DNA from: Rikenellaceae bacterium
Lineage (GTDB): Bacteria > Bacteroidota > Bacteroidia > Bacteroidales > Rikenellaceae
NCBI GenBank assembly: GCA_015060005.1
Contig: SUZI01000002.1
Coordinates: 124,001 to 188,000 of the forward strand
Direction of reading: 5' to 3'
Length of the DNA: 64,000 nucleotides
Shown here: positions 25,222-34,079 of the stretch, piece after piece
Position numbering within the stretch: the stretch's first letter is position 1
Layout: every line of letters begins with the position of its first letter
Translations under genes and position numbers: made by a program
The notes under the pieces: generated by a model
Told to the model about the DNA's origin: nothing
The model's input: only the letters and a program-made list of their open reading frames with translations
The model's database searches: none

Positions 25222-26133
25222 TTACTCTCTACGCCAGATGATATAGCTTGTGTTGCGAGGCATCTTGCGGCGACCTGTGTAGTAGTTGGGTACACCGAAC
25301 TCGTGCTTTTGCCCCTTGCGGTCCACTGCCCAGCCGTAGGCATCGCTGCCGACCAAATATACGCCCTGCTCGACACCCAACGCCACCAATGCTGCGGAGA
25401 AGTCGTGGAACGAGAGCTTATCCAATGACTCGACCATAAAAATCTCGCCATAGCGGTCGCATATAGCACGACGGATAGCCACATTCTCGGGGTTGTTCTC
25501 CACTATCGCACCATCCTTCACCAACGGATATTGGCGGAAGAAATGACCGCCCTTAGCCACCGCCTCATCGAACAGAGGCGAGTTGTCCGATACACCTACC
25601 GTTACCACGCCATCTATCGAGGCACAAAAGCCCTTCTTCGTGAGTCCCCAGGCAAGCTCCTCGCCCGCCATAACGAAGGCACCTAAGATTTTACCGTTGT
25701 CGCGGCGTATGTCGGCTGCCTGTGCGGTATAGATTATGCTCTCGTCCCCCTTGTCGACTCTACCCACGTGGAGCGACATCGTTGCGTTGTGAGGGATGAA
25801 GAGTCGCAGTTTGGTCTCTCCCACCGTAGTGTCGCGTAACTCGCAGAAGCCCTGCTCGAGAGAGTCCACCTGCTCGCCTATGAAGCGACTCTGCTCCTCA
25901 ATCTCTATCTCTACCGCCTCCTGCTCGAAGAGTCCTACCTCCTCGATGGCGGCTATGCTCTCTGCCTCCTCGTCTGTGGTCTCTCCACCGAGAAATAGTG
26001 CTGCTACCGCCACTGCTACGACAACCACTGCTGCCACCACCGCCCACACTATCTTGCGTGGCGATGACTTGGCACTCGTACCTATGACACGAATCTGGTC
26101 GTCATCTATCTCATTAAGCACTCTCTTGTTCAT
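25222..26133 (-). CDS. Membrane-anchored protein resembling phosphodiester glycosidases (DUF2233/NAGPA-like)
   Basis: The 303-residue protein has an N-terminal cytoplasmic stretch of about 28 residues, one membrane helix (IVWAVVAAVVVVAVAVAALFLG), an acidic linker, then a globular domain of about 200 residues outside. That domain (KLRLFIPHNATMSLHVG, then GAFVMAGEELAWGLTKKGFC, FRQYPLVKDGAIVENNPENVAIRRAI and FHDFSAALVALGVEQGVYLVGSDAYGW) resembles the NAGPA/DUF2233 fold. This is recognition by pattern, not alignment. The gene starts one base after the stop of the LytTR gene, so the two are co-expressed and likely work together. What the domain cleaves or binds is unknown. Confidence 0.65.
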   Translation of the reverse strand: MNKRVLNEIDDDQIRVIGTSAKSSPRKIVWAVVAAVVVVAVAVAALFLGGETTDEEAESIAAIEEVGLFEQEAVEIEIEEQSRFIGEQVDSLEQGFCELRDTTVGETKLRLFIPHNATMSLHVGRVDKGDESIIYTAQAADIRRDNGKILGAFVMAGEELAWGLTKKGFCASIDGVVTVGVSDNSPLFDEAVAKGGHFFRQYPLVKDGAIVENNPENVAIRRAICDRYGEIFMVESLDKLSFHDFSAALVALGVEQGVYLVGSDAYGWAVDRKGQKHEFGVPNYYTGRRKMPRNTSYIIWRRE

Positions 26134-26134
26134 A

Positions 26135-26503
26135 CTACTTTATATTAGCCTCCTTCTCTATGTAATCTTTCAAATTCTTCAAAGCGTCTTTTGATGCCGA
26201 CACCGTATGGTTGAAGTTTGCCAAGTCGGAGAGCACCAGTCGTTGCTTGGGAATGTTGATATAATGGATATAGGAGCGATTAATAATCACACTCTTACCT
26301 ACACGAATAAATGTGTTATCACGCTTGCCGAGCTGGTCGCCTATCATATCCTCCAGCTGTCCAAGTTGATATGTGAGCGTACGCGACATACCATCGGTCT
26401 GCAACAACGTGGAGTAGTTGCCGTCGGATGATATACACACAATACGCTCGGTGGCTATTCGCACCAGCTCTGTCGATGTTGATATGACTATGAAGCGGGA
26501 CAT
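26135..26503 (-). CDS. Stand-alone LytTR DNA-binding regulator
   Basis: The 122-residue protein is almost only a LytTR domain (about residues 15-110, with RIVCISSDGNYSTLLQTDG, FIRVGKSVIINRSYIHYI and RLVLSDLANFNHTVSAS) and has no receiver domain. Its gene is followed after one base by a membrane protein gene. Directly upstream are a promoter and three GAAATG-centred sites at exact 21-bp spacing, the arrangement expected for LytTR binding. A module in which a LytTR protein and a membrane partner control their own operon is my inference. Confidence 0.88.
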   Translation of the reverse strand: MSRFIVISTSTELVRIATERIVCISSDGNYSTLLQTDGMSRTLTYQLGQLEDMIGDQLGKRDNTFIRVGKSVIINRSYIHYINIPKQRLVLSDLANFNHTVSASKDALKNLKDYIEKEANIK

Positions 26504-26522
26504 TTAGCTTGAATTACTGAAG

Positions 26523-26553
26523 CAAAATTAGCAACCTTTTTTCAAACCGACAA
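26523..26553 (-). promoter_or_regulatory. Promoter of the LytTR operon
   Basis: On the minus strand TTG (26553-26551), 20 bases, TAATTTTG (26530-26523), 20 bases before the ATG. Confidence 0.55.
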
Positions 26554-26569
26554 CCATTTTTGTGGCAAA

Positions 26570-26622
26570 TGTATGAAATGGCTGCTCTGGTGTATGAAAT
26601 GCTGCGTGAACGTAGTGAAATG
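26570..26622. promoter_or_regulatory. Three direct repeats at 21-bp spacing, candidate LytTR sites
   Basis: TGTATGAAATG at 26570 and at 26591, then GTAGTGAAATG ending 26622; the GAAATG cores start at 26575, 26596 and 26617. The array begins 17 bases upstream of the -33 element of the LytTR operon. The spacing of two helical turns is what LytTR regulators such as AgrA use. Confidence 0.6.
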
Positions 26623-26683
26623 GTGAGAGGAGAACGACGGGAGGGTAAAATGTCATTTTTTGTTACAAAAAAATAGGATTAAA

Positions 26684-26715
26684 TTTGTTTTTATCTAAAC
26701 AAATGTATATATTTG
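26684..26715 (+). promoter_or_regulatory. Promoter of the AraC regulator
   Basis: TTTG at 26684-26687, 20 bases, TATATTTG at 26708-26715. The start codon follows 50 bases later. Confidence 0.65.
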
Positions 26716-26765
26716 CCAACAGACTGACAAAGAAACTATATATAATTAATCAAAACTAACCGACA

Positions 26766-27650
26766 ATGAAGCTATCGTGTCCTTCAACCTGTGCAGCACT
26801 ACAACATCCCGAATCGGGCTTTTACATCAAAAGATTGATGGCTGGAGAGAGCTTTACGCTGGAGCAGAGTGCATCTAATTCAATCATATTCCTTATGTAC
26901 GGTACTTTGGAGATTGACTCCGAGGAGTGCAACGCCTATGGGCTCAGCGAGCGTCATATGGTACTCTGCTACAAGGGCTACAACTACACCCTTAAGGCTA
27001 CCAGCAATACCGAGTTCATCGTGGCTCACTTCACCGCCCTGGGTGGTGCGTGCGACATCAGTATGCTCTCGAAACTCTTCAAGCGTCAGACCGCTCTGAA
27101 GTATGAGTTTGAGGCGATAGCATTCAACGAGCCTCTGCGTGATTTCCTCAATGGTATGTACCGCTACTTGCAGGATGGTATCGAGTGTCGTCATCTGCAC
27201 TATCCATCTATCCAGATTCTCTTCGTGGTGTTGCGTTTCTACTACTCGCCAAAGGTGTTGATGCGTTTCTTCTACAACGTGCTCGACAGCGACACCTCGT
27301 TCCGCTCGTTGGTTGAGAACAATCGCCCTAAGGTGCGTACACTCAACGAGCTGGCAGAGATTTGCGGCTACGACATCTCGACCTTCAACGTCTTGTTCCG
27401 TAAGCACTTCCACGGTATCACACCATACAATTGGATGCAGGAGCAGCGAAGCAAGGAGATTTACCAATGTATCTGTAAGACCAACACTCCTATCGGTCAG
27501 ATAGCCGAGGAGTACGGCTTCTCTAATGCTGGTCATCTGAGCACCTTCTGTCGTAAGTTCTGGGATATGACACCTATGAAGCTGCGTGCCAAGGCTCGTC
27601 GCGAGGAGGCTGAGGCGAGAGCCAAGGCTAAGGGCGAGAAGTATTATTAG
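26766..27650 (+). CDS. AraC-family transcriptional regulator
   Basis: A DNA-binding regulator of 294 residues. The C-terminal 100 residues form the double helix-turn-helix (RTLNELAEICGYDISTFNVL, then FHGITPYNWMQEQR and IGQIAEEYGFSNAGHLSTFCRKFW). The N-terminal half looks like a cupin-type sensing domain with no clear ligand motif. A long, charged KAKARREEAEARAKAKGE tail follows the HTH and is not usual for the family. The promoter region is shared with the divergent LytTR operon. Target genes are not evident. Confidence 0.92.
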   Translation: MKLSCPSTCAALQHPESGFYIKRLMAGESFTLEQSASNSIIFLMYGTLEIDSEECNAYGLSERHMVLCYKGYNYTLKATSNTEFIVAHFTALGGACDISMLSKLFKRQTALKYEFEAIAFNEPLRDFLNGMYRYLQDGIECRHLHYPSIQILFVVLRFYYSPKVLMRFFYNVLDSDTSFRSLVENNRPKVRTLNELAEICGYDISTFNVLFRKHFHGITPYNWMQEQRSKEIYQCICKTNTPIGQIAEEYGFSNAGHLSTFCRKFWDMTPMKLRAKARREEAEARAKAKGEKYY

Positions 27651-27697
27651 ACAAGGCGGTTTTTCTCTGGCAGAAAAACATTTTGATAAACACAGCA

Positions 27698-27724
27698 AGA
27701 GCGTGTCCACGACGGGCACGCTCT
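27698..27724. terminator. Terminator between AraC regulator and esterase
   Basis: AGAGCGTG pairs with CACGCTCT around an 11-base loop, between two convergent genes. T tracts are weak. Confidence 0.6.
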
Positions 27725-27755
27725 CGTTGTTTATATGTGGGATGACATCTGCCTC

Positions 27756-28952
27756 CTACTTGAATATCTGCTCGCCGAAGAGCACCAAGTAATCTCGCCA
27801 GTTACGCCAGATGTGTCCACCCTCCGACTCGTGGTAGATGTAGGGGTAGCCTAACTTATCGAGCTTCTCACGCAGGTCGACATTCTCCTTGTAGAGGAAG
27901 TCCTCCTTACCGATACCAATCCAGAAGAGCTTGGGCTGAGCCTCGAAGAGCTCCTTGAGTCGCTTGTCGCTGTCGCGATAGACCTCCGACTTGGTGGCAT
28001 CGCCGCGGAAGACTGCTGCCGAGAACAAACCTACGTAGCCGAACACGCCAGGGTAGTATTGTGCTATGTGCAGCGAGTGGAAGCCACCCATCGACAAGCC
28101 TGCCACAGCACGATGGTCGGCGTCGGCTATTGTGCGGTAGTTGTTGTCTACGTAGTTGACAATATCTATGAACTGCTCCTCGTATGAGCCATCCATCGTG
28201 CGTGGCAACATAGCCTCGGGGTGAATCAATCCCTCGTGGCTCTCGCCTGGGGCAGCCTCCTGTGCCATATTACCGTTAGGCATAACGACTATGGTGGGTG
28301 TCATACGTCCCTGAGCAATCATATTATCGAATATCTGTGCGGCACGACCTAAGCCTAACCAAGCCTCCTCGTCGCCACCCATACCGTGCAGCAGGTAGAG
28401 CACAGGGTAGTGCTCCTTGCCCTCGGCATAGCCTGCAGGGGTGTATACGCTCATACGACGTGCCTTGTGCTGCTTGTCGCAGACCTCATACCACACGCGG
28501 CTCACCGTTCCGTGAGGCACATCCTGAACCGAGAACATATCGCCCTTTCCGCCTGGCACTATGAGCAGGCTGAATGTAGAGGCTATGTCGCGTACGGTGT
28601 AGACATTCGCAGGGTCTGTTATGCGTACCCCGTCGAGGATGAAGTTGTAGTTGTAGTAAGATGATGGCAGAGGCTCCGAGATATACTCCCACACGCCATC
28701 CTCCTTTCGCTCGAGAGCTACTACACCCGCTCTCTTCCACGTTCCGTGCTCGGTTGTTATCTCCTGCTCGGGCAACATATCTCCCGTGAGCTCTACACTC
28801 TGGGCGTTGGGTGCGTTCAGACGAAATGCGACACGACCATCTGCCAGCAGCTCGGGCGAGAAGGTCGATGAGCGGTGGTGTATGGTCTGCTGTGCAGAGA
28901 GTGTCATCACCGCCGAAAAAAGTACGAGACAAAATGTAAAAATCCTCTTCAT
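27756..28952 (-). CDS. Exported carbohydrate esterase (CE1-like) with N-terminal E-set domain
   Basis: The ATG at 28952 starts a signal peptide (MKRIFTFCLVLFSAVMTLSA); the in-frame ATG at 28991 would overlap the CHAT gene and spoil it. The 399-residue protein has an N-terminal CBM48/E-set-like domain (VAFRLNAPNAQSVELTGDM and YNYNFILDGVRITDPAN), then an alpha/beta hydrolase of the esterase D/feruloyl esterase type: YPVLYLLHGMGGDEEAWLG, nucleophile in GLSMGGFHS, and active-site His in ESEGGHIWRNW. Such enzymes remove acetyl or feruloyl groups from plant glycans. It is the last gene in the operon after the CHAT gene, 11 bases apart, so its role may be tied to that system and not to fibre use. 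Confidence 0.88.
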   Translation of the reverse strand: MKRIFTFCLVLFSAVMTLSAQQTIHHRSSTFSPELLADGRVAFRLNAPNAQSVELTGDMLPEQEITTEHGTWKRAGVVALERKEDGVWEYISEPLPSSYYNYNFILDGVRITDPANVYTVRDIASTFSLLIVPGGKGDMFSVQDVPHGTVSRVWYEVCDKQHKARRMSVYTPAGYAEGKEHYPVLYLLHGMGGDEEAWLGLGRAAQIFDNMIAQGRMTPTIVVMPNGNMAQEAAPGESHEGLIHPEAMLPRTMDGSYEEQFIDIVNYVDNNYRTIADADHRAVAGLSMGGFHSLHIAQYYPGVFGYVGLFSAAVFRGDATKSEVYRDSDKRLKELFEAQPKLFWIGIGKEDFLYKENVDLREKLDKLGYPYIYHESEGGHIWRNWRDYLVLFGEQIFK

Positions 28953-28963
28953 ATCATAAAAGT

Positions 28964-31900
28964 TTAGTCCAGCAATATAAAAGCAGCCCAATATTCGGGC
29001 GAAGGGTTATACTCCTCACGCACACGACGTTGAGCCTCGGCGAAAGCCTCACGCTTGGTCGCCCCGCCCTTCCACTCGCGGTAGAACGTCTGCATAAAGA
29101 GTGCGGTGGCTCTGTCCTCGACCTTCCACAGACTCATCATAATGCTCTTCACGCCCGCCATCTTGAAGGCTCGTTGCAGACCGAACACCCCCTCCGACGA
29201 TATCTCGCCCAGACCTGTGTCGCACGCCGAGAGCACCACTAACTCTACATTACCCAGCTCCATCGTGGCTATCTCCTCCGAGAGCAATATGCCATCCTCC
29301 ACCTCTGTGGGGAGCTCCTCGCCCAACCAGGCACGCTCGCCTCCCGAGAGTATGAGTCCCGAGCGGCGTAGTGGCGACGAGGATGTGTCGGTGTGGGAGC
29401 CGAAGCCCTGCGTGCGGTAAAATGGCAGCTGTTGAGCCTCCTTGTCGTGGAAGAAGAAGCCGTGGGTAGCTATGTGAAGTATCTGTGGCGACGAGCCCGA
29501 GAGAGCCTTGAAGCTCTCCTCGTTGCCCTCGCCACGTGTGAATAGTCGTGTCGTTATGCCTCGCTCGCCGAGTGTCGAGGCTATATCCCGCAACTCGTCG
29601 GCGGTAGCTGGCAGCTCGGCTATCTTGTCGCGTAGGTGGGGCGAGGGGTTGAAGCCACGCCGAGCTATGTGCTTGCCCTCGCCACGTGTGCGGCGACTTG
29701 CGAAGAGCATACTCTCGGCTGATATGTCGTACTTCAGGTCGCCATACAGTACCGCCTCGCTCTGTGGCTTCTGCTCACGTGGCAGACATAGCTCACGTGT
29801 TGAGGATAGACGCACGGGGTTGTATCGTTCGTTGGCTCGTCTGCCCTCTGCGTCGGTCAGCACCTCTATGTTTATCTGGTGGAGCACTCCTGCGGGGGCG
29901 AAGTATATGTTGTCGCCCTCGTTGATGTATGGCTCCAGAGCACCCCACACCATCCGATGCAGCTGCTCGGAGAGTCTGCCCGAGTATATCTTGTGTCCGT
30001 TGTGGAATATCTGCTCTATCTCGCTGCTGCTACCTATGTATACATATTGCGGAGCCTCCCAGTCGCGTCGCAACACCAAAGCTGCATAATATGGCTCGTC
30101 GGTAGCCTCTGTCGCCTCCATAAACTCCACCGCCACATCACCCTCGCCGAGAGCCATCTGTACGTCGAGACTGTTTATTCGCATTTGGTAATTATGGAAT
30201 GCTGTCTGCTCTGCTATCTGCTTCTCGTTAGCCTCAATCTGCTCCTCGAGGCTCTTCTTCTGGCGGAGGGTATCCTCGGTGTGAGGCTTCATTGCGAGCT
30301 GGTTGAGCTCTGCCTGGTATTGCTTGGTCTGCTCCTGTAACTCGACGAGTTGCTTGCCACCGTGGTTGCGGATATATCGGTCGAGCTCGACGTTGTATGC
30401 CAGGAGCAAGCCCTTGCTGAAGAGCAGCGAGTTGTACGTCGTGTGCAGAGCTACTTTGTTGTCGCTCAGATTAGGTATGTAGTTCGATGCACTGAAGGTC
30501 ATTATGTTACTCATATACTCCTCCCACAGGAACTCTCGCTCCGATGTTGTCATCGTTGCAAAGCGGTTGAATGTTATGGAGCATATTGTCTTGTAGAGTT
30601 GTTGCCAGAGGCTCGCTGCCCGCTCTTTGTCTCCTGCGTCAATATGATAGTTGCAAAGCATAAACAGACTCTCTACATATATCTCGTGCGAAGTGCCGTA
30701 AAACTCCTTGCAGCTATCGTAAGCCTTTAACAGATAGGCGTAACCATTCTCCGTGTCATCCTGCTCGCTGTAGGCGTAAGATATGGCGAGGAACATCTCG
30801 GGGATGCCCGAACGCATCTCCAGGTCGTACTCCTCGATCCACTTATCGGTTAGCTCGCCATACTCTATGCACGCAGCATAGTTTTCTAACGAATAGTGGA
30901 TTCTACATATTTGGGATGCTATCCACGAGAGCTGAGCAATATCTATTTCCACCTCTTCCCCAGCTCGGTAGTATATGTCGTAAGCCTGCTCAAAATACTT
31001 CAGGGCTGATTGCAGGTCATTCAGTCCCATATAACTCGAGCCTAATACATAAGAGACGAATGCCTTGTGCTCAAAGGTAGGCTGGTCAACACCTTCGCAT
31101 ACCGCAATCATACTGCGATAAAGCTCTTCAGCCTCCTCTCTCTTGCCCAGCGATGAGTAGTATGATGCAAAGTTAACTCCGTATTGAACATATAGTATGT
31201 CGCTTGCATCCCGTAACAGGTTAAGATATGGTTTAGCTCGCTCGGCATATTCCACAGCCTTGACGTAGTCGCCCTTAAGACCCTTTATGTCGGCAAGATT
31301 AAGCATAGCGATACCCGTCAGTGTTGTATCATTGCTCGAGTAGGCAACATCCTCCAAATAGTACTCTGCTGTGCTGTTGTCTGCGTTGCGATAGCTTATG
31401 TCGCCCAGCACCGTATACGTTATGTCGTGCATTAGATTTAATGACTCGACCTGCTCTCCCTCGCTCCCTGCAAGGTCTATTTGTTGGTCGGTGATTATTC
31501 TATCGGCTCTCAACATATAATTTTCCGCCGAATATAAGTCCTGCAAGTACCAATACGACACGCCCATCATACAGAGCAGCTCGCCATACGCATAACGATG
31601 CAACTCCTGATTTTCATCCAGCCAATACTCCGCTGTCGACAGGTGCTCTACCGCCTTTGTGTAGTCATTACGCTCATAGCAGGCTTTGCCTATTATGCGG
31701 TGGCAGAGAGAGTGCTCGCCCGCATATTCTCCTCCGTCATCCTCTGCCTCTATCATCCGAAGAGCTTCGGTGGCATATTGTGAAGCCTCATCGTAGAGCC
31801 CTGCGTAGTGGTAGAAGTAGAATGCCAGCTTTAAGGTGGCTTTGATGCGGTCCTTGGCGTTCGTGCTCTGGGCGTACTGCACCCTGAGCTCATCGACGAG

Positions 31901-31990
31901 TGCCTGGTCGTATCCTTGCGACTCTACACTCTGCGATGCAGCTGTGCCGATGCAGCATATTGCCAATATGGCTGTTATGAAACGTCTCAT
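28964..31990 (-). CDS. Exported TPR-CHAT protein (caspase-like protease fold)
   Basis: The 1008-residue protein starts with a signal peptide (MRRFITAILAICCIGTAAS); a longer start at 32023 is possible. Residues about 30-480 are tetratricopeptide repeats, 500-620 is helical/coiled coil, and the C-terminal third is a CHAT domain. The caspase-type catalytic pair is intact: His843 in LHIATHGFF and Cys923 in VVLSACDTG. CHAT proteins include separase relatives and the protease of type III-E CRISPR effectors, but most are intracellular; this one should be periplasmic. Its gene is 15 bases or more after the YD-repeat lipoprotein gene and is followed after 11 bases by an esterase. The trigger and the substrate are unknown. 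Confidence 0.88.
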   Translation of the reverse strand: MRRFITAILAICCIGTAASQSVESQGYDQALVDELRVQYAQSTNAKDRIKATLKLAFYFYHYAGLYDEASQYATEALRMIEAEDDGGEYAGEHSLCHRIIGKACYERNDYTKAVEHLSTAEYWLDENQELHRYAYGELLCMMGVSYWYLQDLYSAENYMLRADRIITDQQIDLAGSEGEQVESLNLMHDITYTVLGDISYRNADNSTAEYYLEDVAYSSNDTTLTGIAMLNLADIKGLKGDYVKAVEYAERAKPYLNLLRDASDILYVQYGVNFASYYSSLGKREEAEELYRSMIAVCEGVDQPTFEHKAFVSYVLGSSYMGLNDLQSALKYFEQAYDIYYRAGEEVEIDIAQLSWIASQICRIHYSLENYAACIEYGELTDKWIEEYDLEMRSGIPEMFLAISYAYSEQDDTENGYAYLLKAYDSCKEFYGTSHEIYVESLFMLCNYHIDAGDKERAASLWQQLYKTICSITFNRFATMTTSEREFLWEEYMSNIMTFSASNYIPNLSDNKVALHTTYNSLLFSKGLLLAYNVELDRYIRNHGGKQLVELQEQTKQYQAELNQLAMKPHTEDTLRQKKSLEEQIEANEKQIAEQTAFHNYQMRINSLDVQMALGEGDVAVEFMEATEATDEPYYAALVLRRDWEAPQYVYIGSSSEIEQIFHNGHKIYSGRLSEQLHRMVWGALEPYINEGDNIYFAPAGVLHQINIEVLTDAEGRRANERYNPVRLSSTRELCLPREQKPQSEAVLYGDLKYDISAESMLFASRRTRGEGKHIARRGFNPSPHLRDKIAELPATADELRDIASTLGERGITTRLFTRGEGNEESFKALSGSSPQILHIATHGFFFHDKEAQQLPFYRTQGFGSHTDTSSSPLRRSGLILSGGERAWLGEELPTEVEDGILLSEEIATMELGNVELVVLSACDTGLGEISSEGVFGLQRAFKMAGVKSIMMSLWKVEDRATALFMQTFYREWKGGATKREAFAEAQRRVREEYNPSPEYWAAFILLD

Positions 31991-32038
31991 TGTCCGGTGT
32001 GGTGTAAATATTCTCTTCTTCAACCTCTGCTTTGTCCG

Positions 32039-33457
32039 TTAGCGGTATTCGATGTGATACTCATAGAGCACGGAGTATCCCAGTGCGAGCTCTCTCGATA
32101 TCTTTTTGTGCGATATGCGGTTACCTTTGGCGTCGTACTCCAAGACAGAGTGTGAGGCTAACGTGCCTGCTTGGTAGAATTTGTACTCTTCGACACCATA
32201 CTTACCATAACGAGTCTGCTCTCGCCACTCTTCTGCTTGTTCGTCATACTCTCTTGTGTTGTAATACCCTGTATCTATCTTGTTTCCCTTGTTGTCGTAT
32301 ACGTTGTACTCGCGTGCGATAAGTTTGCCTTCGAGATACCGCTCACTCTTGAGCAGACGACCTTCGTCATCGTGGCTTACTAACGAGACCAGCGTTCCAT
32401 CCTCGGTGTATGTCATCGTGCGATGCTCATTTGGCAACTCCTCATATTTGCAGAGTGTAACACTCCTTAGCTCACCTCTCTTCTTCTCGTCGAGCGAGCT
32501 GTAAAACTCCTGGCGAGTTATCCTCGCCTTTTCATCTCGCTCATATACCCACTGGTGCCTCTGATATCCAAACAAAGCATCATCATTGTATATTATCACA
32601 TACTCTATCTTGTCGCCCCAGCGGTCGAGTTTGGTTATTCGGCGACTCACAGAACTCCACTCTTCGATTGTGGTGCCCTCCTCGCTATATTTTTGCTCGC
32701 GGTAGCTGATTAGGTTGCCCTCTGCGTCGTAGTTATTTTGTCGTGTGAGCCTCTTTGTGTCATCATAAATAAACTCTTCACGGAGCGTAACTCTGCCTAT
32801 CTCGTCGCAAGAGATAATTTCTATCGGGTTGCCGACGTTGTCGTATCTTGTCTCCTTTGAGAGGTTCGGGCTCTCTTGCTTCTCCTTTGAGAGTTTGCCC
32901 TCGGAGTCAAACTCCACCACGCGACGCAGCTCCAACTCGCCATCGTATTGGTAGTGAACCTCCTCCACAATCTCTCCAGCAGCATTATAATACCTCATCT
33001 CTCGCACCTTGTTCTCTTGGTTGAGGTGTGTAAAACGCTTGAGGTTGCCCTCTGCGTCGTAGTCGTAGAGGTGTGTGAGCAGCAAGCTGCCATCGCCAAA
33101 ATACTCCTTATATTCGGTTATCTTACCCTCGGCATTGTATGCTGAGGTCTGGACTATTCTCTCGTTGCCTGTGTTGTCTAACATCACCTCGCTCACCACA
33201 TCGCCGTGGGTGTTGAATGTAAACCGCCTTGCCCGATATTGGCTCTTGTCGGCTTTGCCCTTGTCGTCAACGAAATATTGGTACTCTGTGAGTCTCTTCA
33301 CGTCGCCATAGAGGGGAAACAACTCCTCGTTGTCCCAACCGTGTCGCTCGATTGTTTTATGTGAGGTGCTCTGAGCCTCGCACGACAGCGATACCACTAA
33401 CATAGGCAGTAGTAGGGTGGCTCGCAGTAGATTGTTGAGGAGACTTTTCATAGTCAT
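32039..33457 (-). CDS. YD/RHS-like repeat lipoprotein
   Basis: The 472-residue protein has a lipoprotein signal (LLPMLVVSLSC, lipobox VSLSC), then the start motif GWDNEELFPLYGDVKRLTEY, and about 14 repeats of 20-24 residues of the type Y-D-x-E-G-N-(L/K)-x-x-x-x-x-x-(D/E)-x-x-G-x-(V/L). This is like the YD repeats of RHS proteins and the MORN-like toxin_wings/DUF6443-type families, but with no toxin domain at the end. A second, shorter member is at 46340-47293 with the same WDNE...PLYGDV motif. Start: ATG 33457 or 33451. First gene of the operon with the CHAT protein. A role as a surface scaffold is a guess. Confidence 0.78.
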   Translation of the reverse strand: MTMKSLLNNLLRATLLLPMLVVSLSCEAQSTSHKTIERHGWDNEELFPLYGDVKRLTEYQYFVDDKGKADKSQYRARRFTFNTHGDVVSEVMLDNTGNERIVQTSAYNAEGKITEYKEYFGDGSLLLTHLYDYDAEGNLKRFTHLNQENKVREMRYYNAAGEIVEEVHYQYDGELELRRVVEFDSEGKLSKEKQESPNLSKETRYDNVGNPIEIISCDEIGRVTLREEFIYDDTKRLTRQNNYDAEGNLISYREQKYSEEGTTIEEWSSVSRRITKLDRWGDKIEYVIIYNDDALFGYQRHQWVYERDEKARITRQEFYSSLDEKKRGELRSVTLCKYEELPNEHRTMTYTEDGTLVSLVSHDDEGRLLKSERYLEGKLIAREYNVYDNKGNKIDTGYYNTREYDEQAEEWREQTRYGKYGVEEYKFYQAGTLASHSVLEYDAKGNRISHKKISRELALGYSVLYEYHIEYR

Positions 33458-33475
33458 AGATATTATTGATTTCTA

Positions 33476-33483
33476 CAAAGTTA
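33476..33483 (-). promoter_or_regulatory. -7 element of the YD-CHAT-esterase operon
   Basis: TAACTTTG on the minus strand, 19 bases before the ATG at 33457. It lies between that gene and the stop of the upstream small lipoprotein, so the operon probably has its own promoter. Confidence 0.5.
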
Positions 33484-33513
33484 ATAAAATATTTGATATT
33501 GTGATGCTGTGGG

Positions 33514-33900
33514 CTACATCTTTTGGCAGATGATACGATATTGGTAGCCTCCCTCTGTACAGTCGATGACCAACTGTGAGTTGCCGAAGGCTGCCTTGAC
33601 ATTTTTGCCCGATGTGTAGCGGTTGGGCTTCACCTGGGTGAAGTGTCCTCCCTGCTCCGCCGAGAAACCTATCCACAGCAGGTATGACTCTGGCTCTACA
33701 ACGACACGTTGTCCCACGTATGCTGAGCTGCACAGGCGGCACTCGTCGATGACGCTCTCGCGGGGAGCTCCGTCGCTCTCGACGATGAGCTGTGTGCATA
33801 CATAGTCGCCATATATCGACTCCGACGACTCGAGATAGGTGTTGCAGCCGGCGAGTGATAGTGTGAGGGCTGCGGCGAGGATTGAGAGGATAGTTTTCAT
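33514..33900 (-). CDS. Small lipoprotein of unknown function
   Basis: The 128-residue protein has a clear lipoprotein signal (MKTILSILAAALTLSLAGC, lipobox LAGC). The mature part contains four further Cys residues (DYVCTQL, IDECRLCSS, VIDCTEG, RIICQKM regions) that could form disulfides outside the cell, and a beta-rich pattern. I do not recognise the family. It lies 56 bases upstream of the YD-repeat lipoprotein gene on the same strand, so it may be part of the same locus although a -7 box sits in the gap. Confidence 0.75.
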   Translation of the reverse strand: MKTILSILAAALTLSLAGCNTYLESSESIYGDYVCTQLIVESDGAPRESVIDECRLCSSAYVGQRVVVEPESYLLWIGFSAEQGGHFTQVKPNRYTSGKNVKAAFGNSQLVIDCTEGGYQYRIICQKM

Positions 33901-34016
33901 AGTGTGAAAGTTTTTAAGGTTTTTTGTTCTTGTTTCTAACCCTTTATCGCAGCGTGGAGCAAAAGGTAAACAGCTGCCGCAAAAAAAATCTCAAAAAAAT
34001 GTGAGTAGCCCAAAAA

Positions 34017-34048
34017 TTTTGAGTTTTCGATTCTATTTATTATATTTG
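34017..34048 (+). promoter_or_regulatory. Promoter upstream of the 34080 gene
   Basis: TTTTG at 34017-34021, 19 bases, TATATTTG at 34041-34048. Transcription would start near 34054, before the ATG at 34080 but too close to the alternative GTG at 34059. Confidence 0.6.
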
Positions 34049-34079
34049 GTGTTGCATAGTGAGCCAAATCAGCAAAATT

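Noticed and set aside
28964..31990. TPR-CHAT as part of a type III-E CRISPR effector (Craspase)
   Set aside because: It has a signal peptide, and no Cas7-11-like gene or CRISPR array is in the window.
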